Source: Phormidium tenue FACHB-886 (GTDB lineage Bacteria > Cyanobacteriota > Cyanobacteriia > Elainellales > Elainellaceae). Taken from it: a DNA stretch of 34,770 bases. Under the pieces are notes generated by a model that ran no database searches, was not told the origin of the DNA, and saw only the letters and a list, made by a program, of their open reading frames with translations. Shown here one piece after another: positions 1 to 8,346 of this stretch. The position numbers and the translations under genes were made by a program. Numbering within the stretch: the stretch's first letter is position 1; every line of letters begins with the position of its first letter. The stretch covers positions 1 to 34,770 of the forward strand of contig NZ_JACXWX010000049.1 of NCBI RefSeq assembly GCF_014764505.1, read 5' to 3'.

Positions 1-114
<114 letters not shown>

Positions 115-143
115 TTCTTGTCACAACTGACTAATTAGTCCGA

Positions 144-169
144 AGCGTCTCCAGTTGGAGGCGCTTTTT
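144..169 (+). terminator. Intrinsic terminator of psbA
   Basis: A 9-bp stem AGCGTCTCC/GGAGGCGCT (one G-T wobble) with loop AGTT runs into TTTTTATTT, 30 nt after the psbA stop. This is a standard Rho-independent layout. It separates the highly expressed psbA from the peptidase gene downstream. Confidence 0.85.
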
Positions 170-317
170 ATTTGCGTAAATTTTAAGACTGTCATGCCTC
201 TTCAGACGTAGATGTAGAAGTTTCAAAACCGGGGATCGCCCTTCAGCTCTACTGTTTGGCGCTTGACCTTTTCTATCTGCTTATGTCATGCTCACACGGG
301 GATCACGAGAAAGTGGC

Positions 318-1220
318 ATGACTCATCGCATACCAAAACGCTATACCATCCTGATTTCCTGTACGGGTAAGCAGCCGATTGTCCTGTCGTTCCACCCGAT
401 GGCTGTTCTGCTGACGTTGGGACTAGGGGTCTGCTTGCCGATCGTCGTTGCGGTCGCAATGCTTTGTTCATACGCCGATCGAAACTCACAGCTTGCCGCT
501 CGGAATTCACAGTTAACGAGGGAAGCCAGCAGCATTTTGAAGCGGCTAGAGCTGTTGGAAGATAAAGTTGGAGCTTTAAGAGATCAGTCTGCCTTGCCGC
601 AGTTAGATGAATCGACTGAATCAACACCGTCGGATGCCCTCTCTCAGTCTTACGTCAGGTCGAATTCTACAGGCTCTCAAAAATTTGAGCGAACTCAGCT
701 TGAGCCTCCAACGAAAACTGATCCAGAAGTGATGCTGAGTGTGGCGAGAGATAAAATTCCAAGCTTGCTGCAGCTCCTCCAAACTGAGAGTAGACCCTTG
801 ACCGAGCAAGATTTGATGCGGGATGCTGCCCGTCCTAGAGGGGTACCGATTTTAGGGGATGCCAAAATTTCTTCACCCTTTGGGCTACAGCCGAGTTCGT
901 CACAGTGGGGTTATGAGCTGCATCAAGGGCTTGACTTTACGGCAGCCTATGGCAGTTTGGTTCAAGCAACTGCTCCAGGTGTGATCGAAGAGGCAGGCTG
1001 GGATACCCGCTTTGGCAACCGGATTGTGATTAACCATGGCTATGGCTATCTAACTCTATACGCCCATCTTTCTAAATTGACGGTAGCTGAGGGAACGTCT
1101 GTTGAACGCAATCAGGTGCTAGGATATTTGGGCAACAGTGGGCGCTCGAGTACGCCACACCTCCACTACGGCATTTACCGAAACGGTTTCGTGGTAGATC
1201 CTCAAGATTACCTGAACTAA
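318..1220 (+). CDS. M23 (LytM-type) peptidoglycan endopeptidase, membrane-anchored
   Basis: This is a probable zinc metallopeptidase that cuts peptide cross-links in peptidoglycan on the outer side of the plasma membrane. Numbered from the ATG at 318 (300 residues), one membrane segment lies at about 28-53, followed by a coiled-coil-like stretch at about 54-95, a variable linker, and a C-terminal LytM domain. The metal and catalytic set is complete: His202 and Asp206 (HQGLD), His250 (YAHLS), and His281/His283 (HLH). So it should be an active enzyme, not a degenerate EnvC/NlpD-like activator. An in-frame ATG at 288 would add 10 residues. I prefer 318 because GAGA lies 8 nt upstream. A bactofilin gene follows after 38 nt, probably in the same operon. 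Confidence 0.9.
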   Translation: MTHRIPKRYTILISCTGKQPIVLSFHPMAVLLTLGLGVCLPIVVAVAMLCSYADRNSQLAARNSQLTREASSILKRLELLEDKVGALRDQSALPQLDESTESTPSDALSQSYVRSNSTGSQKFERTQLEPPTKTDPEVMLSVARDKIPSLLQLLQTESRPLTEQDLMRDAARPRGVPILGDAKISSPFGLQPSSSQWGYELHQGLDFTAAYGSLVQATAPGVIEEAGWDTRFGNRIVINHGYGYLTLYAHLSKLTVAEGTSVERNQVLGYLGNSGRSSTPHLHYGIYRNGFVVDPQDYLN

Positions 1221-1258
1221 ACGATCTGAGCTAACGTTCATAGATTTTCAACAAACCC

Positions 1259-1732
1259 ATGTTTAGCCGAAAGCCAGCCAGCGCGCTGACCTACTTAAGT
1301 GCGACCAGTGAGTTTCAGGGAGACCTGAGAGTTGAAGGAAATTTGCGTGTGGATGGAATTGTGCATGGAAATGTTGAGGTGCGAGGAGACATAGAAATTT
1401 CTCAGACCGGCTTGATCGAAGGGCAAGAACTGCGGGCGCGGGATGTGATTGTTCATGGCATTATCAAAGCGCGGGTTGTAGCGGCAGGGCGGCTGACGTT
1501 GAGCCGCACCGCTCGCTTAGAAGGTGATGTGGAGGCGAATTCGCTAGACATCGAAGCGGGAGCCTTTTACAGCGGGCACATTGCTACTGCGGCCGATAAG
1601 AAAGCTCTACCCATATCGCCGGGTCGTCATCTGGAACTGCTGAGTGGTGCAGAGTCAGTGGTTCATGAAGTGCCTCCAAAGGAGAATTACCTTTCTACGC
1701 CTCAACCTAACCCCCAGCCTGATGTAAAATAG
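1259..1732 (+). CDS. Bactofilin (polymer-forming cytoskeletal protein)
   Basis: The 157-residue protein has the short beta-helical bactofilin core at about residues 15-110. Short strands alternate with glycines (GDLRVEGNLRVDG, then GNVEVRGDIEIS and so on), and the two ends are disordered and proline-rich. Bactofilins self-assemble without nucleotide into filaments beneath the membrane and place cell-wall enzymes. Here the gene directly follows an M23 endopeptidase. That pairing is known from other bacteria, where the bactofilin scaffolds the peptidase to set cell shape. No Shine-Dalgarno-like sequence is seen before the ATG. The family call is secure; a shape role in this organism is inferred. 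Confidence 0.9.
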   Translation: MFSRKPASALTYLSATSEFQGDLRVEGNLRVDGIVHGNVEVRGDIEISQTGLIEGQELRARDVIVHGIIKARVVAAGRLTLSRTARLEGDVEANSLDIEAGAFYSGHIATAADKKALPISPGRHLELLSGAESVVHEVPPKENYLSTPQPNPQPDVK

Positions 1733-1759
1733 GGGACTTCGGCAATTGATTAATAGATT

Positions 1760-2848
1760 ATGGGCAATACCTTCGGGCACTTATTTCGCATCACTACATT
1801 TGGTGAATCGCACGGTGGCGGTGTGGGTGTGGTGATCGACGGTTGCCCACCTCGATTGGAAATCACCCCGGAAGACATTCAGTTTGAACTCGATCGCCGT
1901 CGCCCAGGACAAAGCAAAATCACTACGCCGCGCAAAGAAGAAGATCGGTGCGAGATTTTGTCGGGGGTGTTTGAAGGCAAAACGCTAGGAACGCCGATTT
2001 CTATCCTGGTTCGCAATAAAGATACACGCCCCCAAGACTATGACGAGATGGCGCAAAAATATCGCCCGTCTCATGCCGATGCCGCCTACGATGCTAAGTA
2101 CGGCATCCGCAATTGGCAGGGCGGTGGACGCTCTTCGGCGCGAGAAACGATCGGGCGCGTGGCGGCTGGGGCGATTGCCAAAAAGATTCTGCGACAGGTA
2201 GCTGGCGTTGAAATCATCAGCTACGTAAAGCGCATTAAAGATTTGGAAGGGGTGGTTGATCCGGCAACGGTGACCTTGGAGCAAGTCGAGAGTAATATTG
2301 TCCGCTGTCCAGATGCCGAATGCGCCGATCGAATGATTGAGCTGATTGAGCAGATTGGGCGATCGGGTGATTCGATCGGTGGTGTGGTTGAATGCGTGGC
2401 CCGCAACGTGCCGAAAGGTTTAGGAATGCCGGTGTTTGACAAACTCGAAGCTGATTTGGCGAAAGGGGTGATGTCGCTGCCTGCTAGCAAAGGCTTTGAG
2501 ATTGGCTCTGGCTTTGCCGGAACACTGCTGACGGGCAGCGAGCACAACGATGAGTTTTACATAGATGAGCAGGGTAACATTCGTACCGCAACGAATCGAT
2601 CGGGTGGCGTTCAGGGTGGCATCAGCAACGGCGAGAATATTGTGATGCGGGTGGCTTTTAAGCCCACAGCAACGATTCGCAAAGAGCAGCGTACGGTCAC
2701 GCAGGCAGGAGAAGAAACTCTGCTGGCAGCGAAGGGGCGGCACGATCCCTGTGTATTGCCGAGGGCAGTGCCCATGGTGGAGGCAATGGTGGCGCTGGTT
2801 CTGTGCGATCACCTGCTGCGGCATCACGGGCAGTGTGAGCTGCTTTGA
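1760..2848 (+). CDS. aroC: Chorismate synthase
   Basis: This enzyme converts 5-enolpyruvylshikimate-3-phosphate to chorismate with reduced FMN. It is the last shikimate-pathway step and feeds aromatic amino acids, quinones and folate. At 362 residues it has the usual length. Family signatures are all present: GESHGGGVG near the N-terminus, [15 protein letters not shown], the RPSHADAAY block, and [10 protein letters not shown]. The gene follows the bactofilin after 27 nt with no visible ribosome binding site. Its 3' end lies only 13 nt from the end of the convergent HDAC-family gene. Confidence 0.98.
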   Translation: MGNTFGHLFRITTFGESHGGGVGVVIDGCPPRLEITPEDIQFELDRRRPGQSKITTPRKEEDRCEILSGVFEGKTLGTPISILVRNKDTRPQDYDEMAQKYRPSHADAAYDAKYGIRNWQGGGRSSARETIGRVAAGAIAKKILRQVAGVEIISYVKRIKDLEGVVDPATVTLEQVESNIVRCPDAECADRMIELIEQIGRSGDSIGGVVECVARNVPKGLGMPVFDKLEADLAKGVMSLPASKGFEIGSGFAGTLLTGSEHNDEFYIDEQGNIRTATNRSGGVQGGISNGENIVMRVAFKPTATIRKEQRTVTQAGEETLLAAKGRHDPCVLPRAVPMVEAMVALVLCDHLLRHHGQCELL

Positions 2849-2861
2849 TGCTAGCTTAAGG

Positions 2862-3776
2862 TTAGCTTTGATGCTGATACACTTCAGATGCAGCTCGGTG
2901 CAGCAGCGAATGGCGATAGACTAGCGATCGCAAATCTTCTGCATAGCCACCGCCAATCACACAAGCCGTGGGATAGCCCTGTCCTAGACAAGTGCCGATT
3001 GTCTGCATATCCCGACAAAAAATGCCCCGATCGCTCAGCGCTAGCTTGCCAAGCCGATCGCCTGAATGCACATCTACTCCGGCATCATAAAAAATCAAAT
3101 CTGGCTTTACTGCCGACAGCACATCTGACAGATAGGCTGCCAGCGTTTGCAGATACGCCTCATCTTCCATGCCTTCTGGCAGCGGCACATCCAGATCGCT
3201 CTGCTGTTTTGTACCCGGAAAATTTGCTTCACAGTGCATCGAAAAGGTGAAGACGCTGGAGTCTTGCTGGAAGATAAAGGCAGTCCCATCGCCTTGATGC
3301 ACGTCTAGATCGATAATTAAAATCTTTTGGGCAAGCCCAAGCCGCTGCACAACCCGAGCTGCGATCGCTAGGTCGTTGAAGATGCAAAACCCTGATCCGT
3401 AGCTGGGAAAAGCGTGGTGCGTTCCGCCTGCTGTATTGCAGGCTAGTCCTGCCTGCAATGCTAGCTTTGCCGTTAGAATCGTGCCGCCTACCGCTACACA
3501 AGTTCGATTTACCAGCGCCGGACTCCACGGCAGTCCAATGCGCCGCTGGGCTTTCGGATCTAGCGTTCCTTCGCAATATGCCTGTACATATTCTGGCGTG
3601 TGAACTAATTCCAGCCAATCTTTGGGAGGGCGATCGGGCGTATGGAACTGCGACGCTAGCGCCACTCCATCAGCAATCAGCGCTTCATACAGCATCCTGA
3701 ACTTTGCCATTGGAAACCGATGCTCTGGTGGCAACGGCACGACATAATCGGGGTGATAAACCAGGGGAAGATCCAT
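2862..3776 (-). CDS. Histone deacetylase family hydrolase (class II HDAC/acetoin-utilisation type)
   Basis: The 304-residue protein has the arginase/deacetylase fold with the metal and catalytic residues of the HDAC family. These are His120-His121 (GGTHHAF), Asp158 and His160 (DLDVHQGDGT), Asp240 (DVHSGDRLG), and a glycine-rich loop ending in Tyr (GGGYAE). Bacterial members remove acyl groups from lysines, polyamines or other small amides, and the substrate cannot be read here. A longer frame reaches 3896. The first 40 residues there do not resemble the family, while MDLPLVYHPDY at 3776 does, so I start at 3776. The gene converges with aroC and diverges from the unknown gene at 3989. Confidence 0.88.
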   Translation of the reverse strand: MDLPLVYHPDYVVPLPPEHRFPMAKFRMLYEALIADGVALASQFHTPDRPPKDWLELVHTPEYVQAYCEGTLDPKAQRRIGLPWSPALVNRTCVAVGGTILTAKLALQAGLACNTAGGTHHAFPSYGSGFCIFNDLAIAARVVQRLGLAQKILIIDLDVHQGDGTAFIFQQDSSVFTFSMHCEANFPGTKQQSDLDVPLPEGMEDEAYLQTLAAYLSDVLSAVKPDLIFYDAGVDVHSGDRLGKLALSDRGIFCRDMQTIGTCLGQGYPTACVIGGGYAEDLRSLVYRHSLLHRAASEVYQHQS

Positions 3777-3947
3777 AAACAAGCCTAGAAAACCCAGCGA
3801 GGCAAACAAGTCCAGAGAGACTCCTCGCCGGGGACGCAGAAATAAGATCCTGATGACTAAGGTAGAACCAAACCGAAATATTGGGAACCTCAGCAAACGT
3901 CGATCTATCCTGGGGGGAAAGGTTACGATTCTTTTTCCTTAAGCATT

Positions 3948-3984
3948 GGGCGAGGAGCCTCTCGCCCCCACGGATTTTGGGGGG
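3948..3984 (+). promoter_or_regulatory. Two overlapping, mutually exclusive leader hairpins
   Basis: Hairpin A pairs GGGCGAG (3948-3954) with CTCGCCC (3961-3967). Hairpin B pairs CCCCCA (3965-3970) with TGGGGG (3978-3983). It is followed by GTTTT and then the ATG at 3989. The two share 3965-3967, so only one can form fully. B is placed to hide the start region or to act as a short terminator, and A would prevent it. The base pairing is seen directly; the regulatory role is inferred. Confidence 0.4.
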
Positions 3985-3988
3985 TTTT

Positions 3989-4501
3989 ATGTCTTTGATA
4001 GTTTGGCAATTTGGCAGCAGCAATCCTGATAATGCGGGTAATTTTGCGAGGATTAGCCACTGGTGGGCAGGGTTGGGCGGTCAGGAAGTGCAATGGCGAC
4101 AGCGATTGCTCACCCCAGCAGGCAATGCCAGCGAACTGGATTGGGAGCCGCAGCGGTTTGATGAAACATTTATCATTGCGGCATCGGAAATTCGGGGCAT
4201 CACGTTGTATTACCAGAAGCCAGGATCGCAGGGCGATCGCAGTACTACACCTCAAAAGCTAGAGCTTGATACGCTGCGGCAACAGCTTTATGTGTATCCA
4301 CAGTCGCAAAAAGATTTGGTTATTCGGGTGGGGTTGCCGCAGGTTACCTATCAGCAAGTGAAGTTGAATAACCCCCAAGTGGCAGTAGAGGCAGTTGCTA
4401 ACGGCACAGCTCTGACGTTTCGGGATGAAGCACAGCTGCTAGAAGTGCAGGTGAGGCTAAGCCCAGAAGCACTGGCAGAGCTGAAGCGGTTAATGGGTTA
4501 A
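3989..4501 (+). CDS. Hypothetical protein, probably cyanobacteria-specific
   Basis: I do not recognise this 170-residue soluble protein. It begins MSLIVWQFGSSNPDNAG and has no signal peptide, membrane segment or catalytic signature. The middle is rich in Gln and Leu, and the C-terminal half has alternating hydrophobic residues that suggest beta-strands followed by a short helix. The frame stays open back to 3881. The extra 36 residues would be encoded through the GC-rich hairpins and are basic and unstructured, so I prefer the ATG at 3989. The spaced GGGGGG just upstream could serve as a weak ribosome contact. The gene has its own divergent promoter region of about 210 bp, shared with the HDAC-family gene. 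Confidence 0.65.
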   Translation: MSLIVWQFGSSNPDNAGNFARISHWWAGLGGQEVQWRQRLLTPAGNASELDWEPQRFDETFIIAASEIRGITLYYQKPGSQGDRSTTPQKLELDTLRQQLYVYPQSQKDLVIRVGLPQVTYQQVKLNNPQVAVEAVANGTALTFRDEAQLLEVQVRLSPEALAELKRLMG

Positions 4502-4552
4502 GGTCCGCTCTCAGCGCCAGCAGGCAAACGCTAAAATCCAGAACATGTCTTG

Positions 4553-4577
4553 TTTCTATTTCTTTTTCTTTTTCTTT
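4553..4577 (+). other. Polypyrimidine tract in the regulator leader
   Basis: This is 25 nt of T and C with one A, built from TTTCT/TTTTTC units, ending 10 nt before the ATG of the response regulator. It could be a U-rich leader element, the T-run of a weak terminator for the upstream gene, or a simple low-complexity stretch. No stem precedes it. Confidence 0.4.
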
Positions 4578-4587
4578 AGCCGCTCTC

Positions 4588-5295
4588 ATGGAAATTCTGA
4601 TTGTTGAAGACGAATCCGAAATTGCTCAACTCATCCAGCTTTATCTGGAGAAGGAAGGGTTTAACTGTCGAACCTGTCGGGATGGGCTGGCGGCAATCCA
4701 GATGTTCCAGGAGCATCAGCCCGACTTGATCGTGTTGGACTTGATGATTCCAGGAATGGATGGGCTAGAAGTCTGCGCTCGGATTCGCCAAAAACCAGGC
4801 AGCAAAGACCCCTACATCCTGATGCTGACGGCAAAAGGCGAAGAGATCGATCGGATTATTGGGCTATCTACTGGCGCAGATGATTACATGGTCAAACCTT
4901 TTAGCCCCAGGGAGCTGGTGGCGCGGGTGAGGGCATTGCTGCGGCGGACGCTGCGCCAAGGTGGGCAAACGCGTACCTTCCAAACGCCACATTTTTCGGC
5001 AGATGTGGATCAGCGGGTTGCTCATCGCCTGCCTGAAAGCGGTGAAGCAGAGCCACTAGAGCTGACCACGCTGGAATTCGATCTGCTGACCACGTTTATG
5101 AGCTATCCCGGTCGAGTGTGGAATCGTGCCCAGCTGATCGAGAAGCTGTGGGGCAGCGATTTCTTTGGGGACGAACGGGTCGTCGATACTCACGTGGCGC
5201 GGCTTCGCAAAAAGATCGAGCCAGACCCCGCCAACCCTTCTTATCTAAAGACAGTGATTGGCGTGGGCTACAAATTTGAAGACGTTGCCAGCTAG
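4588..5295 (+). CDS. OmpR/PhoB-family response regulator
   Basis: The 235-residue protein has a receiver domain at about 1-120 and a winged-helix DNA-binding domain at about 135-232. Acidic pocket residues Glu7-Asp8, phospho-acceptor Asp51 (VLDLMIPGMDG) and the conserved Lys in VKPF are present, so it should be phosphorylated by a histidine kinase and then bind DNA. The winged-helix carries the usual YPGRVWNRAQLIEKLWG and VDTHVARLRKKIE blocks. No kinase gene lies nearby, so it is an orphan here. It is not obviously RpaA or RpaB. Its stop codon shares CTAG with the stop of the convergent glycosyltransferase, giving a 4-bp tail overlap. Confidence 0.92.
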   Translation: MEILIVEDESEIAQLIQLYLEKEGFNCRTCRDGLAAIQMFQEHQPDLIVLDLMIPGMDGLEVCARIRQKPGSKDPYILMLTAKGEEIDRIIGLSTGADDYMVKPFSPRELVARVRALLRRTLRQGGQTRTFQTPHFSADVDQRVAHRLPESGEAEPLELTTLEFDLLTTFMSYPGRVWNRAQLIEKLWGSDFFGDERVVDTHVARLRKKIEPDPANPSYLKTVIGVGYKFEDVAS

Positions 5296-6239
5296 AACCT
5301 CCGCCGCATTAGCGCAAACGGCAATCCGTCTGTGAGTTTGCCGACCTGCTCCAATGCATATCTTGGTACCCCTTGTGGGTGATAGCGCAAGGTGAGGTAC
5401 AGCGCCAGCACAGCTTCTTGCAGACGAAACTTTTTGAGGGCGCGAATTACGTCATACACCAGATAAGGGCTATAGAGCCTACACCATTGACGGATGCCTT
5501 CTCGGTGGGCGCTCGCCGTTTTGGGGTTTTGCTGCACCAAAGGCTTTTGTTTGGCAAAAACGGTGAGCGTGTCCACAAGATGCCGGAAGCTGTGCGTTGT
5601 TTCAGAAAGCGTTTTGCCGTGCTGCCGATACTCAACCACAGGCTGATTGTGGCTCTTGCCAGGAGATGCTGCTGCTGCTCTCAGGTAAAGATCATAGTCT
5701 TCTGCGACCTTAAGAGTCAGGTCAAAGTAGCCGATCGTCTCGAATAGCACTCGCCGGAAGATATGCCGCCCCGGTGGGTTGAGGCAGGTTCCCCGCAGCA
5801 ACGTCATATAAACGGAACCCTGAATGGGCTGTTCCAGAATCTTACGACCTGTTTGGGTTGGCACTCCGTTTTCATCGATCAGCCGACAGGTTCCAAAGGT
5901 AAACATCCAGTCGGGATGGGCTTTGAGCGTGTTTACCCCAATTTTGATTGCATTAGGCAAAAGGCGATCGTCACAGTCTAAAATCACGATGTATTCCCCT
6001 GTGCTGGAGGCAATTCCGTGATTGCGAGCGGCGGCTGCGCCTTGATTAACGGCAAGCGGCAAATACTTCACCTGAGGATAGCGCTCGACGATGGCTTTGC
6101 TGCCATCAGTGGATGCGTCATCCACTACAATAATTTCGGTGGCAGGATGGGTTTGAGTAAGAACGCTTTCGATCGCTTCTGCCAGAAAGCGTTCGCCATT
6201 GTAGCAGGGCATGATTACAGAGACAGTCGGTAGGTTCAC
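5292..6239 (-). CDS. Family 2 (GT-A) glycosyltransferase
   Basis: The 315-residue protein has an N-terminal GT-A domain. It shows VSVIMPCYNGERF (donor binding), VVDDASTDGS at about 39-47 and the DxD-type metal site Asp88-Cys-Asp90 (ILDCDDRL). There is no membrane segment, so it probably works at the cytoplasmic face on an envelope or exopolysaccharide intermediate; donor and acceptor are unknown. I use the GTG at 6239 because AGGAGG lies only 4-5 nt upstream on the minus strand, a strong ribosome binding site. The gene stands alone, with 299 bp of non-coding DNA before it. Confidence 0.9.
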   Translation of the reverse strand: MNLPTVSVIMPCYNGERFLAEAIESVLTQTHPATEIIVVDDASTDGSKAIVERYPQVKYLPLAVNQGAAAARNHGIASSTGEYIVILDCDDRLLPNAIKIGVNTLKAHPDWMFTFGTCRLIDENGVPTQTGRKILEQPIQGSVYMTLLRGTCLNPPGRHIFRRVLFETIGYFDLTLKVAEDYDLYLRAAAASPGKSHNQPVVEYRQHGKTLSETTHSFRHLVDTLTVFAKQKPLVQQNPKTASAHREGIRQWCRLYSPYLVYDVIRALKKFRLQEAVLALYLTLRYHPQGVPRYALEQVGKLTDGLPFALMRRRF

Positions 6240-6341
6240 AATTCCTCCTAACTGGGTGGGTAGAGTACCAAGAACAGAGCCGAATCAGATGAATGAACGC
6301 ATGCCGTGCGGAATTAGTTTTTACAGAGTTCTGAGTCTTTA

Positions 6342-6407
6342 AGGATCTTTTGTGGAAAAAGTTCATTGCGAGGACTTTTTCCCACAAAAAATCTTTCTTG
6401 AGATCCT
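6342..6407. repeat. Long imperfect inverted repeat
   Basis: The inner arms are 6348-6364 and 6372-6389 (TTTTGTGGAAAAAGTTC against GGACTTTTTCCCACAAAA, one bulge and one wobble) around the loop ATTGCGA. The outer arms AGGATCT (6342-6348) and AGATCCT (6401-6407) extend it. It fills part of the 299-bp gap between the minus-strand rarD and glycosyltransferase genes. It may terminate rarD transcripts or be a small palindromic mobile repeat. The rest of this gap holds no gene I can see. Confidence 0.6.
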
Positions 6408-6538
6408 AAGAATTCTCAAGCTTGTTTAGAAATTGTACGGATAGGGCAGCCGTTTTGGTCAGCTGTTCACATAAACTTCGTCTTGTTCCCGTAGATTTAC
6501 GGAAACTTGAAGAAACCGATAGAGAAGTTTCTGTGATT

Positions 6539-7462
6539 TTATGCCTTCTTCCGCTGAGCGGCTATCGAAGTTGTGGAATAAAGCGCTAGCGCTGTCCAGA
6601 TCAACCCAAAGGTAACGGCATGGGTTGTAGTAAATGGTTCGCGATAAAGAAATACGCCTAAAAGAAGCTGGATCGTTGGCGCAATGTATTGAAAAAAGCC
6701 TAACGTTGAAAGGCGTAGCCGTTTAGCTGCATTGTTGAACCAGAGCAACGGCATGGAGGTGATTACGCCCGCTCCCATGAACAGCAGTGTTGTTATCCAG
6801 CCTGTGCCGCCGCTGATCCCAAAATGCCCTGTGCCGATCGTCGCCCAATAGCCAACAAAGCCAAGGGCGATCGGTGTAATGAGCAGCGTCTCAACTGCTA
6901 GACCCACCATTGGCGACACTGCCACAATCTTTCGCAGCAACCCATATAAACCAAATGAAAATGCTAGCCCAAGTGCAATCCAAGGAATTGAGCCAAACTG
7001 CCACACAAAGGTGGTAACGCCCGCACTGGCTAGCCCAACTGCAATTTTCTGCGCCCAGTTTAGCCGCTCTTTGAGAAATACAGCGCCCAGCAGCACATTC
7101 ACCAGCGGATTGATGAAATAGCCAAGGCTCGACTCTATAACCTGGTTGCTATTAACAGCATAGATATATAGCCCCCAGTTAAAAGTCAGTAGCGCTGCGG
7201 TCGCCAGCAAAATGCCAATGTGTTTGGGGTTGCGCCAAACTTGTCCCAATTCAGCCTGCCGCCGCTGCACCCACAGCACCCCCGCTAGCAGCACCATCGA
7301 CCAAATCATCCGATGGCTCAGCACTTCAACCGCCGGAATTTGCCCAAACAGCTTCCAGTAGATGGGCAGTAGCCCCCAAGCGCCATAGGCAAGCATGGCA
7401 TAGACTGCGCCAGGTTGGACTAAAGACGAGGTTGAAGGATCGGGCTGAAGCTTACTGCTCAC
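6539..7462 (-). CDS. rarD: RarD-type EamA-family membrane transporter
   Basis: The 307-residue protein has about ten hydrophobic segments, a length and pattern typical of the drug/metabolite transporter superfamily. The N-terminal part (AYGAWGLLPIYWKLF, then EVLSHRMIWS) matches the RarD subgroup, as does the motif around FINPLVNVLLG. It sits in the plasma membrane; RarD-type substrates are not well established. The start at 7462 is GTG, without a clear ribosome binding site. It lies 104 nt downstream of the receiver/coiled-coil gene on the same strand, so co-transcription is possible. Confidence 0.88.
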   Translation of the reverse strand: MSSKLQPDPSTSSLVQPGAVYAMLAYGAWGLLPIYWKLFGQIPAVEVLSHRMIWSMVLLAGVLWVQRRQAELGQVWRNPKHIGILLATAALLTFNWGLYIYAVNSNQVIESSLGYFINPLVNVLLGAVFLKERLNWAQKIAVGLASAGVTTFVWQFGSIPWIALGLAFSFGLYGLLRKIVAVSPMVGLAVETLLITPIALGFVGYWATIGTGHFGISGGTGWITTLLFMGAGVITSMPLLWFNNAAKRLRLSTLGFFQYIAPTIQLLLGVFLYREPFTTTHAVTFGLIWTALALYSTTSIAAQRKKA

Positions 7463-7551
7463 AAGAAAACCGGGTAGACACTGTGACCGATCCTAACGAT
7501 TCGCCTCCTAAATTAGGCAGAGACAGTTGGCAACCGAATCAGGCAGTACAG

Positions 7552-7579
7552 TCTACTTCAGGCGCTCTACTTCAGGCGC
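7552..7579. repeat. Tandem 14-bp duplication over a stop codon
   Basis: TCTACTTCAGGCGC occurs twice head to tail. The second copy contains the TAG stop of the receiver gene (7567-7569, minus strand) and the first lies just past it. A one-unit slip would leave the reading frame end essentially unchanged. Confidence 0.7.
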
Positions 7580-8199
7580 TGCCGGATGAATGCCATAATC
7601 TGCGCGACTTGAGTTTTGAGGGTGTCTACTTCAGTGCGAAGCTGGGTGTTCTCCTGACGGAGCGATCGCAGCTCGGCTTGCAGCGTTTGGATGTCAGGAT
7701 TGGCGCTGGTTGAAGAGGCGATCGGGCTGGCTGGTTTAGCAATGGATATAGCAGGCTGCCCGCTGGGTTGTCCTGTGGATTGCCCAACGGGTTGCCTAGT
7801 GGGCTGCACTGCCTGCTGGCGGCTTCTTGCCTTTGCCATTGCTCCCTTAATTGCCTGCACCAAGCTGGGCTGCTCGAAGGGCTTGCTGACAAATTCAAAG
7901 TAATTGAACTGATCCCGGGCGGCTTGCTCAACTTCCTCGCGACGACCCGACATCATGACGATAGGAACGCTCTTATGTTTAGGATGATCCTGCAGTTTTT
8001 GCACGACCTCCCAGCCGTTCATACGGGGCATAAAGAAGTCGATCAAAATGAGGCTCAGAGATTCTCGATTGATCACTTCGAGTCCTTCAATGCCGTCTCC
8101 TGCCTCTAGAACCTCAAAGCTGCCTTTAGGAAGCATTTCTCGCACCTGCATCCGGATGACTTTGCTATCATCAACGATCAGAACTTTTTGGCTTGCCAT
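7567..8199 (-). CDS. Single-domain response regulator with C-terminal coiled coil
   Basis: The 210-residue protein has a CheY-like receiver at 1-122 with intact Asp10-Asp11, phospho-acceptor Asp54 (LILIDFFMPRMNG) and Lys106 (SKPF). A Gln/Pro/Ser/Ala-rich linker follows at about 129-168 (QPTRQPVGQSTGQPSGQPA). The C-terminal helix at about 170-205 has leucine-type heptads (LQAELRSLRQENTQLRTEV) suited to dimerisation. There is no DNA-binding or enzymatic output domain, so signalling probably goes through protein contacts, as in phototaxis or pilus PatA/PixG-like systems; that comparison is inference. AGGAG upstream of the ATG supports the start at 8199. Confidence 0.88.
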   Translation of the reverse strand: MASQKVLIVDDSKVIRMQVREMLPKGSFEVLEAGDGIEGLEVINRESLSLILIDFFMPRMNGWEVVQKLQDHPKHKSVPIVMMSGRREEVEQAARDQFNYFEFVSKPFEQPSLVQAIKGAMAKARSRQQAVQPTRQPVGQSTGQPSGQPAISIAKPASPIASSTSANPDIQTLQAELRSLRQENTQLRTEVDTLKTQVAQIMAFIRQRLK

Positions 8200-8346
8200 A
8201 CACTTCAGCTCTCCTGGCTGCTTTCTCTTCGTGGCAGACTTTGTCCAATCGCCCAGCTTGAACCAACGCGACAGAACTCAAAATACATCTCAAGTTACGC
8301 GAATAGGGAGGTGAACTTGCAACCGTAATTTTGCTTAGACTAGCGT

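Noticed and set aside
3881-3988. 36-residue N-terminal extension of the unknown gene at 3989
   Set aside because: Would be encoded through two GC-rich hairpins and looks non-coding; kept only as an alternative start.
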